From Oscillibacter sp. PC13 (GTDB lineage: Bacteria; Bacillota; Clostridia; Oscillospirales; Oscillospiraceae): a stretch of 64,000 nt of DNA. Position numbers and translations under genes: made by a program. Shown here piece after piece: positions 27,536-37,142 of this stretch (the first letter of the stretch is position 1; each line of letters begins with the position of its first letter). The DNA lies in the NCBI RefSeq assembly GCF_900115635.1, contig NZ_FOXE01000014.1:21100-85099 (forward strand). Reading direction: 5' to 3'. The notes under the pieces were generated by a model. That model searched no databases, had not been told where the DNA came from, and saw nothing but the letters and a program-made list of their open reading frames with translations.

Positions 27536-29311
27536 TTAAGCCTCCGGCTTGACCAGGGCGATGTGCAGCTCGTCCAACTGCTTTTGTGTGACTTCGCCGG
27601 GGGCGTCCATCATCACGTCCTGAGCGTTTTTATTCATGGGGAAGGGAATGATTTCCCGGATGGAATCCTCGCCCGCCAGCAGCATGACCATCCGGTCCAC
27701 GCCGGGAGCGATGCCCGCATGGGGGGGCGCACCATAGCAGAACGCGTTGTACATGGCGGGGAATTTGGCCTTTACATCTTCCTCGCCGAGACGTACCAGT
27801 TCGAAGGCCTTGATCATAATCTCCGGGTCGTGGTTCCGGACCGCGCCGGAGGAGAGCTCCACGCCGTTGCACACCAGGTCGTACTGGTCTGCGGTGATGG
27901 AGAGTGGGTCCAGCTCACCCGCTTCTGCCTTCAGCAGCACCTCCAGGCCGCCGGAGGGCATGGAGAAGGGATTGTGGCAGAACTCCAGCTCACCGGACTC
28001 CTCGCCGATTTCGTACATGGGGAAATCCACAATCCAGCAGAAGCTGTACTGCTCCCGGTCCATGTGGCCGGGGACGGCGGCCCCCAGGGTCTTTACCAGC
28101 ACGCCTGCGGTTTTCTGGGCCTGGCTCAGCTTGCCGGCGGACAGCGCCACAAAATCGCCCGGCTTCAGACCCAGGGCGGACACCACGGCGTCCTTGATGG
28201 GGCTGACAAACTTGGCAATGCCGCCCACGATCTCGCCGTTTTCATCCAGGCGGAACCAATAGGGCTTGCCGCCGGAGACCACCTCCACGTCGGCCAGAGT
28301 CTTGTCGATAAACTTGCGGGTCTCCTTGAAGTCAGAGACCACCACGGCCTTCACCACGTTCCCCTCGAAGGGGCCGAAGCCGCAGCCGCCCAGCGCCTTG
28401 GTGGCATCCTGCACGGTCAGATCAATCCGCAGGTCGGGCTTGTCGGAGCCGTATTTCTCCATGGCCTCCCGGTAGGGGATGCGGGTGAAGGGGGCGCCGG
28501 AGGCGCGATTGTAGGTGCCGTATTTCGCGAAGATGGGGGGCAGCACGTCCTCCAGCACGGCGAACACGTCCTCCTGGGAGGCAAAGGCCATCTCCATGTC
28601 CAGCTGGTAGAACTCGCCGGGGGAGCGGTCCGCCCGGGCATCCTCATCCCGGAAGCAGGGCGCGATCTGGAAATAGCGGTCAAAGCCGGAGGTCATTAGC
28701 AGCTGCTTGAACTGCTGGGGCGCCTGGGGCAGGGCGTAAAACTTGCCGGGATGGTTCCGGGCGGGTACCAGGTAATCCCGGGCGCCCTCGGGGGAGGAGG
28801 CGGTCAGAATGGGCGTGGTAATCTCCAGGAAGCCGTGCTCCGTCATGGACTGGCGCAGGGCGGCCACCACATTGCACCGCAGGACAATGTTCTTCTTGAC
28901 CTCCGGATTCCGCAGATCCAGATAGCGGTACTTGAGCCTGGTCAGCTCGTCGGCCTCCCGGCTGCGGAGAATGGGGAAGGGCAGCTCATTATAGCGGCAG
29001 CGGCCCAGAATTTCCACCTTGGCGGGGACCACCTCAATCTCGCCGGTGGCCATTTTGCTGGTCTTGCTGGCCCGCTCCCGGACGGTGCCCTCCACAGAGA
29101 TGGTGGATTCCTTGGTGATGGCATGGAGCTGCTTGACCATCTCCGGCGTCTCCGCCACCACCTGAGTGGTGCCGTAAAAGTCCCGGACAACGGCAAAGGC
29201 CAGCTCGCTGCCCACCTCCCGGACGTTTTCCAGCCAGCCGACGATTTTCACCTGCTTGCCGGCGTCGGCAAGGCGCAGCTCTCCGCAGGTATGGGTACGA
29301 TTCTGCATCAT
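27536..29311 (-). CDS. aspS: Aspartyl-tRNA synthetase
   Basis: 591 residues, bacterial type with an N-terminal OB fold (GELRLADAGKQVKIVGWLENVREVG), class II core with motif 2 APCFRDEDARADRSPGEFYQLD, a GAD insertion domain (about 300-410), and motif 3 GIAPGVDRMVMLLAG. Whether it also charges tRNA-Asn cannot be decided here. It is the last gene of a five-gene same-strand string beginning with hisS, 62 bp after the SLH/PPIase-like gene. AAAGGAA lies before ATGATG. Confidence 0.97.
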   Translation of the reverse strand: MMQNRTHTCGELRLADAGKQVKIVGWLENVREVGSELAFAVVRDFYGTTQVVAETPEMVKQLHAITKESTISVEGTVRERASKTSKMATGEIEVVPAKVEILGRCRYNELPFPILRSREADELTRLKYRYLDLRNPEVKKNIVLRCNVVAALRQSMTEHGFLEITTPILTASSPEGARDYLVPARNHPGKFYALPQAPQQFKQLLMTSGFDRYFQIAPCFRDEDARADRSPGEFYQLDMEMAFASQEDVFAVLEDVLPPIFAKYGTYNRASGAPFTRIPYREAMEKYGSDKPDLRIDLTVQDATKALGGCGFGPFEGNVVKAVVVSDFKETRKFIDKTLADVEVVSGGKPYWFRLDENGEIVGGIAKFVSPIKDAVVSALGLKPGDFVALSAGKLSQAQKTAGVLVKTLGAAVPGHMDREQYSFCWIVDFPMYEIGEESGELEFCHNPFSMPSGGLEVLLKAEAGELDPLSITADQYDLVCNGVELSSGAVRNHDPEIMIKAFELVRLGEEDVKAKFPAMYNAFCYGAPPHAGIAPGVDRMVMLLAGEDSIREIIPFPMNKNAQDVMMDAPGEVTQKQLDELHIALVKPEA

Positions 29312-29373
29312 GGTTGAAGGTTCCTTTCTGTATATGAAAATGAGAAATTGACAATAGGGTGTGCCGCCTGAAC

Positions 29374-31083
29374 TCAGCCCATCAGGGCGTCATAGGCCGC
29401 GGCGGCGGAAGCCACATCCACCGCATCATAGGCTGCCGCAGTGGTCACCTTGCTGCTTTCCGCCCATTCCGTCAGCTGGGCCATGGCGGGAATGGAGGCC
29501 GCCAGTTCACTGACATAGGTGTTGTCCGAAGGGTCCAGCTTCAGCACCACCGCATAGCGGTCCTCCTCTGTCAGCACCTGGGAGACCTGACCCACCCGCA
29601 GATTTTTCAGAGCAGCTTGATTCGCCTCGGAAAAGCCCTCCAAGGGAATCAGATCCGGAGAGGAGCTGTAGTCCTCGCTGTATTTCCAAATGAGGTACTC
29701 GATATATTCCGTATCGTCCAGGTGGGCGGAAATCTGCTGGCGGGCCTTCTCCGCTGCCGCCTTGGCGGCAGCGTCGTCGCTGTATTCATAGGAGCGGTAG
29801 TCTCCCCGGTAGAGCACCACATACAGGCCGTACACATAGCCCTGCTCCGTCAGGTACCGGTTCAGATCCGAGGCGGACATGGTGTGCTTGGCGGTGAGGT
29901 TTTCCAGCAGATAGAGGGAGGTGAGCTCCTGCTCCGCCAGGGCGGCGGAATAGCCGTACTCCTGCCAATAGGGCAGCGACTCCTGGAGCTCCGCCCTCTG
30001 GGCGGCGGTGAGGGGATAGGCGGCCTGGTGGTTGAACAGCTCCGCAAACTGCTTGAGGGAGGCCAGCGTGTCCTCCCGGACCTTCTGGGCTGGGCTCATG
30101 CCGCCCTTGTCCGGGGTGTTCCAGTCAATGGAAGCCTCCACGTCAATGCCGTATTTTTCCAGAAGATACTCGGCAAACAAGCCCTCGAAGGCCTCATCCG
30201 CCAAATAGGCCTCAAAATAGTCGGGGTATTCGTCGTAGTAGGAGAAATAGTGATCCATTTCCATGTTGCCGATGCTGCTGGTAAGGGCGTAGGTGTACAG
30301 CTCCGCATTCACGGTAAAGTCCCCCACGGTCAGCATGGGCGTCTCCGGCGCCAGGCCCAGAACGGCCTGGGACATCACCAGCACCTCCGGCGTGAACTTC
30401 ACCCGCTGGGCGGGATCCACAATCCGGGCCAGCATGGCGGCGGCCTGACCACGGTTCAGGAAATCAAAGCCGCTGAAGGTGCCGTACTGATCGCTGCCGG
30501 TGAGGATTCCGGCGTTATAAAACCGCAGAATGTCCGTATCTCCGGTGTCCGGTAGCTGGGTGATGGCGTTGATGGGGGTCAGGGCGCTCTCCGGCAGCAC
30601 GGCCGCCAAACACCATACGAAGTCATACCGGTCGCAGGGCTCTGCAGCCATGAAGGCGAGATAGTCGCCGTCTTCCAGCATGGACTGCAGATAGTAGGCG
30701 GCCTCCGTGTCCTGGGTCACCTGAGCGGTGAGATAGTCCACGGCGGGCTGGTACCAGGCCTGACCCGCCGCAGCGGCGGGCAATACGCCGTCGCCGCCGT
30801 GGAGCAGCGCATGGAGCCGGGCGGTGATCACCAGAATCTGCGCATAGGTCAAAGAACCGCTTGGGTCAAAGGCAGAGGCGGACTTGCCGTCCATAAGGCC
30901 CGCCTCGTAGACGGTCTTTACCGCGGCCTCACACCAGGCACCCTTTGTATCTGCAAAGGCGGTGGAGTAGGTCTTCTTCTGGGGAACCAGGCAGCCGCTG
31001 TTGTAGGCAGCTGCGGGGGCGGTCAGAGACAGGGTAAGGATCAGCGTCAGCAGCAGGGTCAGAGGGCGTGTGTGTTTCATCAT
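29374..31083 (-). CDS. SLH-domain protein with C-terminal PPIase/SurA-like region
   Basis: 569 residues. Signal peptide ending PAAA, then two SLH-like modules (AFADTKGAWCEAAVKTVYEAGLMDG..FDP..LTYAQ, and ILRFYNAGILTG...FLNRGQAAAMLARI) that would bind cell-wall polymer. The C-terminal part (from about 250) is helical with TVGDFTVNAELYTYAL, and ends in LKNLRVGQVSQVLTEEDRYAVVLKLD, the pattern of a parvulin-type (PpiC/SurA) chaperone. Likely an anchored foldase for exported proteins. Shares layout with the next upstream gene, its shorter paralogue. Confidence 0.75.
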   Translation of the reverse strand: MMKHTRPLTLLLTLILTLSLTAPAAAYNSGCLVPQKKTYSTAFADTKGAWCEAAVKTVYEAGLMDGKSASAFDPSGSLTYAQILVITARLHALLHGGDGVLPAAAAGQAWYQPAVDYLTAQVTQDTEAAYYLQSMLEDGDYLAFMAAEPCDRYDFVWCLAAVLPESALTPINAITQLPDTGDTDILRFYNAGILTGSDQYGTFSGFDFLNRGQAAAMLARIVDPAQRVKFTPEVLVMSQAVLGLAPETPMLTVGDFTVNAELYTYALTSSIGNMEMDHYFSYYDEYPDYFEAYLADEAFEGLFAEYLLEKYGIDVEASIDWNTPDKGGMSPAQKVREDTLASLKQFAELFNHQAAYPLTAAQRAELQESLPYWQEYGYSAALAEQELTSLYLLENLTAKHTMSASDLNRYLTEQGYVYGLYVVLYRGDYRSYEYSDDAAAKAAAEKARQQISAHLDDTEYIEYLIWKYSEDYSSSPDLIPLEGFSEANQAALKNLRVGQVSQVLTEEDRYAVVLKLDPSDNTYVSELAASIPAMAQLTEWAESSKVTTAAAYDAVDVASAAAAYDALMG

Positions 31084-31118
31084 CAATCAAATCCTCTCTT
31101 CTGTTTTGCATCCATATT

Positions 31119-32306
31119 TTAAAAATGTCCGCCCCAGACGGGGATGTCATAGAGCCGCCAGGAAAAATCGGAGAAGGGCAGGGTGTCCCAAACAGCGGCA
31201 TAGGTTACCGTGGGCAGCCGATCCATGGGAAAGGACTCTGCCCCCAGCTGGTTTACGACAGCGGCGCGCAGGCGGCTGTGGTGTGCCTGCCAGGCCTGCC
31301 CCTGCGCAGTGAGGCCCTGATAGCCTGCAAAATACAGCGTGTCGGAGGGCGGCACGTCCAGACCCAGCTCTTCCGCCAGCGTTTCGCATAAAACCAGCAT
31401 TTGCAGCTCCTCCACCGCAGCGTCCACTGAGGTGCGGCCGCTTTGCTCCAGAATCATGGAGCCGAAATGTTCATGGTTGTATCCCGACACGGTGGACACC
31501 AGCGTGGGCATAAATTCCCCGGCAGTGACGTCCTGACCGTCCAGGGTCATCAGCACGGTGTCCGGATCGACCCCCAGCAGCTGCTGACAGAGCTCCAGCG
31601 GCTCCAGATCCAGCGTCAGCCGCTGAGTGGGGTCAATGAGTCGGGCCAGCATGGCGGCGGCCGCCCCTCGGGTCAGCCAGGCGCTGCCCTCCAGCGTGCC
31701 GTAGGCGTCCTTGCCCCCCAACACGCCCAAGCGGTAGAACTGCATCAGCGTCTGGTCGCAGCAATCCGGTACGGCGTCCACGTCGTTGATCTCCGGCAGA
31801 GTGGTGCCGGTATCGTCCAGCACGGCGGCCAGCAGCCGGAAGAAGATCTCCCGCGTGCAGCTGGCGGTGACAGTCTCCTTCATGGCGGGGTACCACTCCG
31901 TGTCCGCCAGGGCGGGAATCTGCTCTGTCAGATACCCATCGTAGGGCGTCCACCAGAGGGTGCCGGTGAGGGAGATGGGCTCAAAATAGGTGAGGCTGCC
32001 GCCGGAGAGCAGGCGGTGGAGCCGGGCGGAGACCACGATGATCTGGGCATGGGTCAGCCCCGCGGAGGGCAGAAAGTGTTTCCCGTCCACGCCGTCCATC
32101 AGCCCCGCCTGACAGCAGGTGGCGGCAGCCTGCTCTGCAATGGTGCCCGCCGTGTCGGTGAAAGCGGCGTAGTCCCGGACCTTGGGAATCAGCCATCGCT
32201 CTCCCACCGGAGCGGTCTGGCTGGTGGCAGCCGCTGCGGAGACCGGAAGGATGGATATGGCCAGCACCAGTGCGAAAAGCAGCGAAAGAACACCTTTTTT
32301 CTGCAT
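31119..32306 (-). CDS. SLH-domain protein, shorter paralogue
   Basis: 395 residues. Signal peptide (to about residue 27), SLH-like modules AAFTDTAGTIAEQAAATCCQAGLMDG..FLPSAGLTHAQ and LMQFYRLGVLGG...WLTRGAAAAMLARLIDP, then MTLDGQDVTAGEFMPTLVS, matching the SurA-like N-terminal helix of the neighbour. It stops where the neighbour's foldase domain would continue, so it looks like a paralogue that has lost it. 35 bp from the downstream gene. Confidence 0.75.
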   Translation of the reverse strand: MQKKGVLSLLFALVLAISILPVSAAAATSQTAPVGERWLIPKVRDYAAFTDTAGTIAEQAAATCCQAGLMDGVDGKHFLPSAGLTHAQIIVVSARLHRLLSGGSLTYFEPISLTGTLWWTPYDGYLTEQIPALADTEWYPAMKETVTASCTREIFFRLLAAVLDDTGTTLPEINDVDAVPDCCDQTLMQFYRLGVLGGKDAYGTLEGSAWLTRGAAAAMLARLIDPTQRLTLDLEPLELCQQLLGVDPDTVLMTLDGQDVTAGEFMPTLVSTVSGYNHEHFGSMILEQSGRTSVDAAVEELQMLVLCETLAEELGLDVPPSDTLYFAGYQGLTAQGQAWQAHHSRLRAAVVNQLGAESFPMDRLPTVTYAAVWDTLPFSDFSWRLYDIPVWGGHF

Positions 32307-32352
32307 GTCACACCTCCAAATTCAATACAAAGTGTATTATTCAGGCGACAAT

Positions 32353-32877
32353 TTACGAATTGAATTCGCTTTCTGAGGCAATGTCCCACAAAAATTCATG
32401 GAAGTCCGTTCCCACCTCCCCGCCGCCGCATAAAAGGACTGCCTGGAAGCTGGGGCCGCTGTCCGGATAGGTGACCAGCTCCCACCAGCCCACGCGGCAG
32501 TTCAGACCCAGGCTGTCCGTTCCATCGCTGAGACCGATCCAGCTCTCGAAATCCCCTGGGTGGATGGTGCGGCTCTGCAGATCCCGGAGAAAGGAAAGCA
32601 GGGATCCCAGAGGCAGCCGGCGAAAGCGCAGGGATTCCAGTTGGGTGAGAACGGTGTCATACGCCGCGCCGTCCTCCGCGGTCAGATCCAGGTAACGGAC
32701 GGGGAGATCGGCGGCGTCTCCTGTGTGGCGCATCAGCATCAGGTCAAGATATTGCGGTTCCAAATCCGGCGCTATGGTGTAGAGATCCACTGGGCGGGTA
32801 TACCAAAGCATGCCGCCCAGCAGGACGGCCAGCGCCACCAGGGCCAGGATGCGCCGCAGCCTGCTTCCAAGATGCAT
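32353..32877 (-). CDS. Membrane-anchored protein, unknown function
   Basis: 174 residues: basic N-terminus MHLGSRLRRI, one transmembrane helix (residues 9-25), then an exported domain (YLDLTAEDGAAYDTVLTQLESLRFRRLPLGSLLSFL) resembling no family I know. GGGAGGGAG before ATG; starts 31 bp after hisS on the same strand, so probably in the hisS transcript. Confidence 0.7.
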   Translation of the reverse strand: MHLGSRLRRILALVALAVLLGGMLWYTRPVDLYTIAPDLEPQYLDLMLMRHTGDAADLPVRYLDLTAEDGAAYDTVLTQLESLRFRRLPLGSLLSFLRDLQSRTIHPGDFESWIGLSDGTDSLGLNCRVGWWELVTYPDSGPSFQAVLLCGGGEVGTDFHEFLWDIASESEFNS

Positions 32878-32908
32878 GGTACTCCCTCCCGATGGCGGCA
32901 GGCGCCGC

Positions 32909-34267
32909 TTATTTTTCCAGAATGACGCTGCCCCGCTCCTTTTCCGCAAGGCCCGCCTTGATGCGGTAGACAGTGGCGGCGGGCTCCAGCTTGGTCTGCT
33001 CGCCGGTGGCCATATCCTTGCAGGCCACCACGCCGGCGTTGATTTCGTCCTCCCCCAGGAAGATGACATAGGGGATGGCCAGTTTATCCGCGTAGCTGAT
33101 CTTCTGCTTGAACTTTTTCTCCTCCCCGTGGATTTGGGCGCGGATGCCGTTTTCCCGCAGCTGTGTGGCAAAGGCAATCGCGGCGGAGAGATCGTCGGTC
33201 ATGGGCAGAATCAGGACGTCGGCGGGGGCGGTGGACAGGTCGGGATTCAGCATGCCCTGTTCTCCCAGGACATAAAACAGGCGGGTCAGGCCGATGGAAA
33301 TACCCACGCCGGGGAGCTGGCGGTCGGTATAATACTCCGCCAGGTTGTCATACCGGCCGCCGGAGCAGACGGAGCCAATCTCCGGGTGGTCCAGCAGGGT
33401 GGTTTCGTACACGGTGCCGGTGTAATAGTCTAGGCCCCGGGCGATGGTGAGATCCACGGCAAAGTTTTCAGCGGGCACGCCGAAGGCAGAGAGGTATTTC
33501 ACCACGGTCTTCAGCTCGTCCAGGCCCTGATCAAAGCGCTCGTTCCGGATCCGATAGCTCTCCAGTGCGGAGAGCACCGCATCGTTGCCGCCGGAGATGG
33601 CGATGAATTTCAGGATTTCGTCTGCCTTTTCCCCGGGGATGGCAAAGTCCTCCACCAAAATGGCCTTTACCTTTTCCGGGCCGATTTTGTCCAGCTTATC
33701 TACCGTGCGCATCACATCGCCGGACTGCTCGCTCAGTCCCAGCATTTCATAAAAGCCGTTGAGAATCTTCCGGTTATTTACCCGGATTTGGAACCGCCGG
33801 AGGCCCAGGGCGGAAAAGGTCTTGTAGATGATGGCGGGGATCTCCGCCTCGTTGGTAATGGACAGCTTGCCGTCTCCGATGATGTCGATGTCCGCCTGGT
33901 AGAATTCCCGGAAGCGGCCCCGCTGAGCCCGCTCTCCCCGGTAAACCTTACCGATTTGATAGCGGCGGAAGGGGAAGGTCAGGTCGTTATAGTGCAGGGC
34001 CACATACTTGGCCAGCGGCACGGTCAGATCAAACCGGAGGGAAAGATCCGCATCGCCCTTCTGGAAGCGGTAGATCTGCTTTTCCGTTTCACCACCGCCC
34101 TTGGCCAGCAGCACGTCGCTGGATTCAATGACCGGGGTGTCCAGGGGGGTGAAGCCATACAGGGCGTATGTCTTGCGCAGAATTTCCATCATGCGCTCCA
34201 TCTGCTGCTGGGCAGGGGGCAGTAGCTCCATAAAACCGGAGAGGGTACGGGGTGTCATTTTAGCCAT
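32909..34267 (-). CDS. hisS: Histidyl-tRNA synthetase
   Basis: 452 residues, class II. Motif 2 VYRGERAQRGRFREFYQADIDIIG, the histidine-specific ARGLDYYTGTVYE, motif 3 GVGISIGLTRL, and a C-terminal anticodon domain (ADVLILPMTDD onward). AAAGGAG precedes ATG. The leader contains a T-box whose specifier reads aspartate, not histidine, and aspS is the last gene of the same string. Confidence 0.97.
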   Translation of the reverse strand: MAKMTPRTLSGFMELLPPAQQQMERMMEILRKTYALYGFTPLDTPVIESSDVLLAKGGGETEKQIYRFQKGDADLSLRFDLTVPLAKYVALHYNDLTFPFRRYQIGKVYRGERAQRGRFREFYQADIDIIGDGKLSITNEAEIPAIIYKTFSALGLRRFQIRVNNRKILNGFYEMLGLSEQSGDVMRTVDKLDKIGPEKVKAILVEDFAIPGEKADEILKFIAISGGNDAVLSALESYRIRNERFDQGLDELKTVVKYLSAFGVPAENFAVDLTIARGLDYYTGTVYETTLLDHPEIGSVCSGGRYDNLAEYYTDRQLPGVGISIGLTRLFYVLGEQGMLNPDLSTAPADVLILPMTDDLSAAIAFATQLRENGIRAQIHGEEKKFKQKISYADKLAIPYVIFLGEDEINAGVVACKDMATGEQTKLEPAATVYRIKAGLAEKERGSVILEK

Positions 34268-34431
34268 GGTGCAAAGCTCCTTTTTGAAATTTGGACTGCC
34301 GGCGTGCACCGCCGCAGGGAAGGCGCAGTGCCGGAAAGCGTGCTGAAAGGGACGTGCCTGCCCGGTTTGATTCAATCAAAGCGGGCTCCGGATAAACAGG
34401 GGGCTCCGGGAAAAAGCGCGGCGTCATCTGA

Positions 34432-34705
34432 AAAAGAATGCTCTCGTCCCAAGATTTTGGGACGAGAGCAAATCTGCTTCGTGGTGCCACCCAAATTCGG
34501 GACAGACTGCCCCCTTTGGCCTCCTGGTACGGGGAGGGAGCCGTGGGCGTTTCCGCCCCCGCTCCGCCGCTGTCCTTCTTCCATGCCTGCCGGAACGCTC
34601 TCAGCGGGTGCGCCCCTCTCTGTAAAGCCGGTTGACGGAATACTGCTGCGGCATCCGCGCGGTATGCGTGATTTCACGCAAAATCCGTATAAACTTTTTT
34701 TGAAG
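34432..34705 (-). ncRNA. T-box leader of hisS, apparent aspartate specificity
   Basis: Read on the minus strand: stem I elements ACAGAGAGG and CTGAGAGC; specifier loop GGAAGAAGGACAGC with GAC (complement of 34572-34574) at the place occupied by GGC in the glyS leader; T-box TTTGGGTGGCACCACG (34480-34495); terminator GCTCTCGTCCC with its complement (34440-34469) and TTCTTTTT. The UGGC bulge would pair with G73, as in tRNA-Asp but not the C73 usual for tRNA-His. Confidence 0.85.
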
Positions 34706-34709
34706 GACG

Positions 34710-35123
34710 TCAGGCGATGGGGCGGGTGGAGGGATTCACAATGCAGCGCCAGTCCAAATCGCCCCTGGCCAGACCCAGCACCAGCATTTCCGCCGTGGCG
34801 ATGTTGCTGGCAAAGGGGATGTTGTTCTGGTCGCACAGACGGGAGATATAGGAGATGTCGCCGGCCATGTTTTCACTGCTGGGATCGTTGAAGAACAGAA
34901 CCAGGTCGAATTCATTGTAGGCAATGCGGGCGCCGATCTGCTGGCTGCCTCCATGGGCATAGGACAAAAAGCAGTGGACCTTCAGACCCGTGGCATCTGC
35001 CACCATGTGTCCGGTGGTGTTGGTGGCATAGATATGGTGTTGGGAGAGGATCCCGGCATAGGCAGTACAAAACTGTACCATCAGATCCTTTTTATTGTCG
35101 TGAGACATGAGCGCAATGTTCAA
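34710..35123 (-). CDS. mgsA: Methylglyoxal synthase
   Basis: 137 residues; converts dihydroxyacetone phosphate to methylglyoxal and phosphate, a bypass of lower glycolysis. NIALMSHDNKKDLM, TNTTGHMVADATGL, SYAHGGSQQIGARI and LFFNDPSSE are the family motifs with phosphate-binding and catalytic Asp residues. The start is a TTG with AAAGGAG in position; the frame upstream has no homologous sequence. The hisS leader begins just after its stop. Confidence 0.95.
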   Translation of the reverse strand: MNIALMSHDNKKDLMVQFCTAYAGILSQHHIYATNTTGHMVADATGLKVHCFLSYAHGGSQQIGARIAYNEFDLVLFFNDPSSENMAGDISYISRLCDQNNIPFASNIATAEMLVLGLARGDLDWRCIVNPSTRPIA

Positions 35124-35142
35124 GTAATACAGCTCCTTTCTT

Positions 35143-35895
35143 CTATTTGATCCGCAGCAGGGAGGCTTTGCCGCCCTGAATGCGTTTGGCAATATTTCGA
35201 TAGGCTGCAGCGGCCATCTGTCCGTCCGCCAGCAGAAGCGGCACACCACGGTTCAGGCACAGGGGCAGGGCGTCATCCTCCGGAACCACGCCCAGCAGGG
35301 GCAGGCCTGCCTTGTCAATGGCGTCGTCAATGGTAGCGTGCATGTTGCGGAGCATCTTCTTCCGCACCCGGTTCACCACCAGGTGAAGCCTGCCGGCGGG
35401 AAAGCGGCTCAGCTCCATCACCGTGTGCTGGGCGTCCCGCAGGGAGGAGGCATCCGCCGTGGTGACCACCACGCAGCGATCTGCGCGGCAGGTGGCCAGC
35501 AGGAAGCCCGTACCCAGACCCGCCGGAGCATCCAGCAGGCAGTAGTCAAATCGCTTGCGGACCTCGCAGAGCAGATCCGCCATCTGGGTTTCGCTGACCG
35601 GGCGGCCCCGGATTCGGGCAGGGGCCGTCAACAAATACAGTCCTGGAATCTTGGCGTGTTCCACCACGGCGGAATCCAAATCACAGCGGCCCTGGGCCAC
35701 ATCTGAAAAGTCCATCAGGGCCCGATCGGAAAGGCCCAGCGCCAGATCCAGATTCCGCAGGCCGATATCACAGTCCAAACAAAGGACGCTCCGCCCGCTC
35801 AGGGCCAGAGCAGATCCAACGCCCGCCGTAAAGGAGGTCTTTCCGGTGCCGCCCTTTCCGGATACGACGGCAATGCATTGTCCCTGAGACGCCAT
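35143..35895 (-). CDS. MinD-like ParA-family ATPase
   Basis: 250 residues. Deviant Walker A SGKGGTGKTS, then DCDIGLRNLDLALGLSDRAL typical of MinD, Walker B LLDAPAGLG, and a C-terminal helix AYRNIAKRIQGGK that could be a membrane-targeting sequence. MinD positions division inhibitors, but no minC or minE lies nearby, so its partner is unclear. AGGAGG precedes ATG. Sits between rsmG and mgsA, all same strand. Confidence 0.85.
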   Translation of the reverse strand: MASQGQCIAVVSGKGGTGKTSFTAGVGSALALSGRSVLCLDCDIGLRNLDLALGLSDRALMDFSDVAQGRCDLDSAVVEHAKIPGLYLLTAPARIRGRPVSETQMADLLCEVRKRFDYCLLDAPAGLGTGFLLATCRADRCVVVTTADASSLRDAQHTVMELSRFPAGRLHLVVNRVRKKMLRNMHATIDDAIDKAGLPLLGVVPEDDALPLCLNRGVPLLLADGQMAAAAYRNIAKRIQGGKASLLRIK

Positions 35896-35955
35896 GGGCG
35901 GACCTCCTGTTCCTCGTAAATTTGAAATGTGCGGGCGTGAAAATGGATGCATCTA

Positions 35956-36651
35956 TTATAACGGATTCTTTTTGATTTTTGCAAATGCTCTGGGATATTT
36001 TTTGGGAGTTTCCTTTATTTTTTTCACAAAAACCAAGCGGTGGCGGACACTTGTCCCCGGTATGGCGTAATCCCGGGTTTCCTCCACGGCTCCGCCCAGA
36101 AGTTTCACCGCGTTTTTGGCGGCTGCAATCTCCTCATCGGAGTCCACGGACTTCATGGCCAGGAAGTATCCGCCAGGCTTTACCAGCGGCAGGCACAGCT
36201 CCGAGAGCATCTGCAGGTTTGCTACGGCCCGGGAGGTGACGATGTCAAAACTGCCCCGGTGTCCTGCGGCAAATTCTTCAGCCCGGCCATGCACACAGGT
36301 CACGTCACTGAGTTCCAAGTCGGCGCAGACCTCTTTGAGAAAGTCGATCCGCTTGTTGAGGGAGTCCAACAGTGTCAGGCGGATGGTGGGCTCTACAATC
36401 CGGAGGGGCAGGCCCGGAAAGCCAGCGCCGGTGCCTACATCTGCCACGGTTTTGTTCCGGAAATCCGCCGCTTTCAGCAGTGCGGCGCTGTCCAAAAAGT
36501 GGAGGGCAGCAATGTCCGCCGGATCCGTAATGGCGGTCAGGTTCATTACTTTGTTCTTCTCCACCAGCAGATCTGCATACCGGAGCAGGGCAGGAACACC
36601 GTCGGCAGGCAGGCCCAGGGTAGAAAGACCGCTGCGCAGGAGCTGTTCCAT
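35956..36651 (-). CDS. rsmG: 16S rRNA (guanine527-N7)-methyltransferase
   Basis: 231 residues. SAM-binding VADVGTGAGFPGLPL, NKVMNLTAI and SRAVANLQMLSELCLPLVKPGG are RsmG signatures. Start overlaps the mscL stop (TGATG), implying coupled translation. In other Firmicutes it belongs to the mnmE-mnmG-rsmG-noc-parAB string; here it is separated from those genes. Confidence 0.96.
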   Translation of the reverse strand: MEQLLRSGLSTLGLPADGVPALLRYADLLVEKNKVMNLTAITDPADIAALHFLDSAALLKAADFRNKTVADVGTGAGFPGLPLRIVEPTIRLTLLDSLNKRIDFLKEVCADLELSDVTCVHGRAEEFAAGHRGSFDIVTSRAVANLQMLSELCLPLVKPGGYFLAMKSVDSDEEIAAAKNAVKLLGGAVEETRDYAIPGTSVRHRLVFVKKIKETPKKYPRAFAKIKKNPL

Positions 36652-37094
36652 CAGTGCTGTTCCTTCAGCAGATCCCGGATCTCGGTCAGCAGGATCTCTT
36701 CCTTGGAGGGCTCAGGTGGTGCGGGAGGCGCCGCGGGGGCCTCTTCCTTTTTCCGATGCATCCGGTTGATGGTCTTGATCATGCAGAACACCGCAAAGGC
36801 AATGATAATAAAATCCAAAATGGTAGCCAGGAAGGTGCCGAAGTTCACGGACACAGCCGCGGTCTCCACCTCTCCGGCGGCATTAAGTACCGCTTCCTTC
36901 AAAACCCACTTCCACTGGCTGAAGTCCACGCCGCCTGTGAGCATGGAGACCAGGGGCATGATGATGTCGTTCACCAAAGAAGTGGAAATTTTACCGAAAG
37001 CGCCGCCGATAATCACGCCAACGGCCATGTCCATCACATTTCCGCGTGCGATAAACTGCTTAAACTCTGCAAAAAAGCCAGTATCTTTTGTCAT
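36651..37094 (-). CDS. mscL: Large-conductance mechanosensitive channel
   Basis: 147 residues. [42 protein letters not shown] is the first span of the pore and [24 protein letters not shown] the second. C-terminal Pro/Ala/Glu-rich linker then helical bundle [12 protein letters not shown]. Osmotic safety valve in the membrane. Confidence 0.96.
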   Translation of the reverse strand: MTKDTGFFAEFKQFIARGNVMDMAVGVIIGGAFGKISTSLVNDIIMPLVSMLTGGVDFSQWKWVLKEAVLNAAGEVETAAVSVNFGTFLATILDFIIIAFAVFCMIKTINRMHRKKEEAPAAPPAPPEPSKEEILLTEIRDLLKEQH

Positions 37095-37142
37095 ACTTTG
37101 AATACCTCCTGTATTTTGTTGAGTGAAAAATACAAAATGCTA

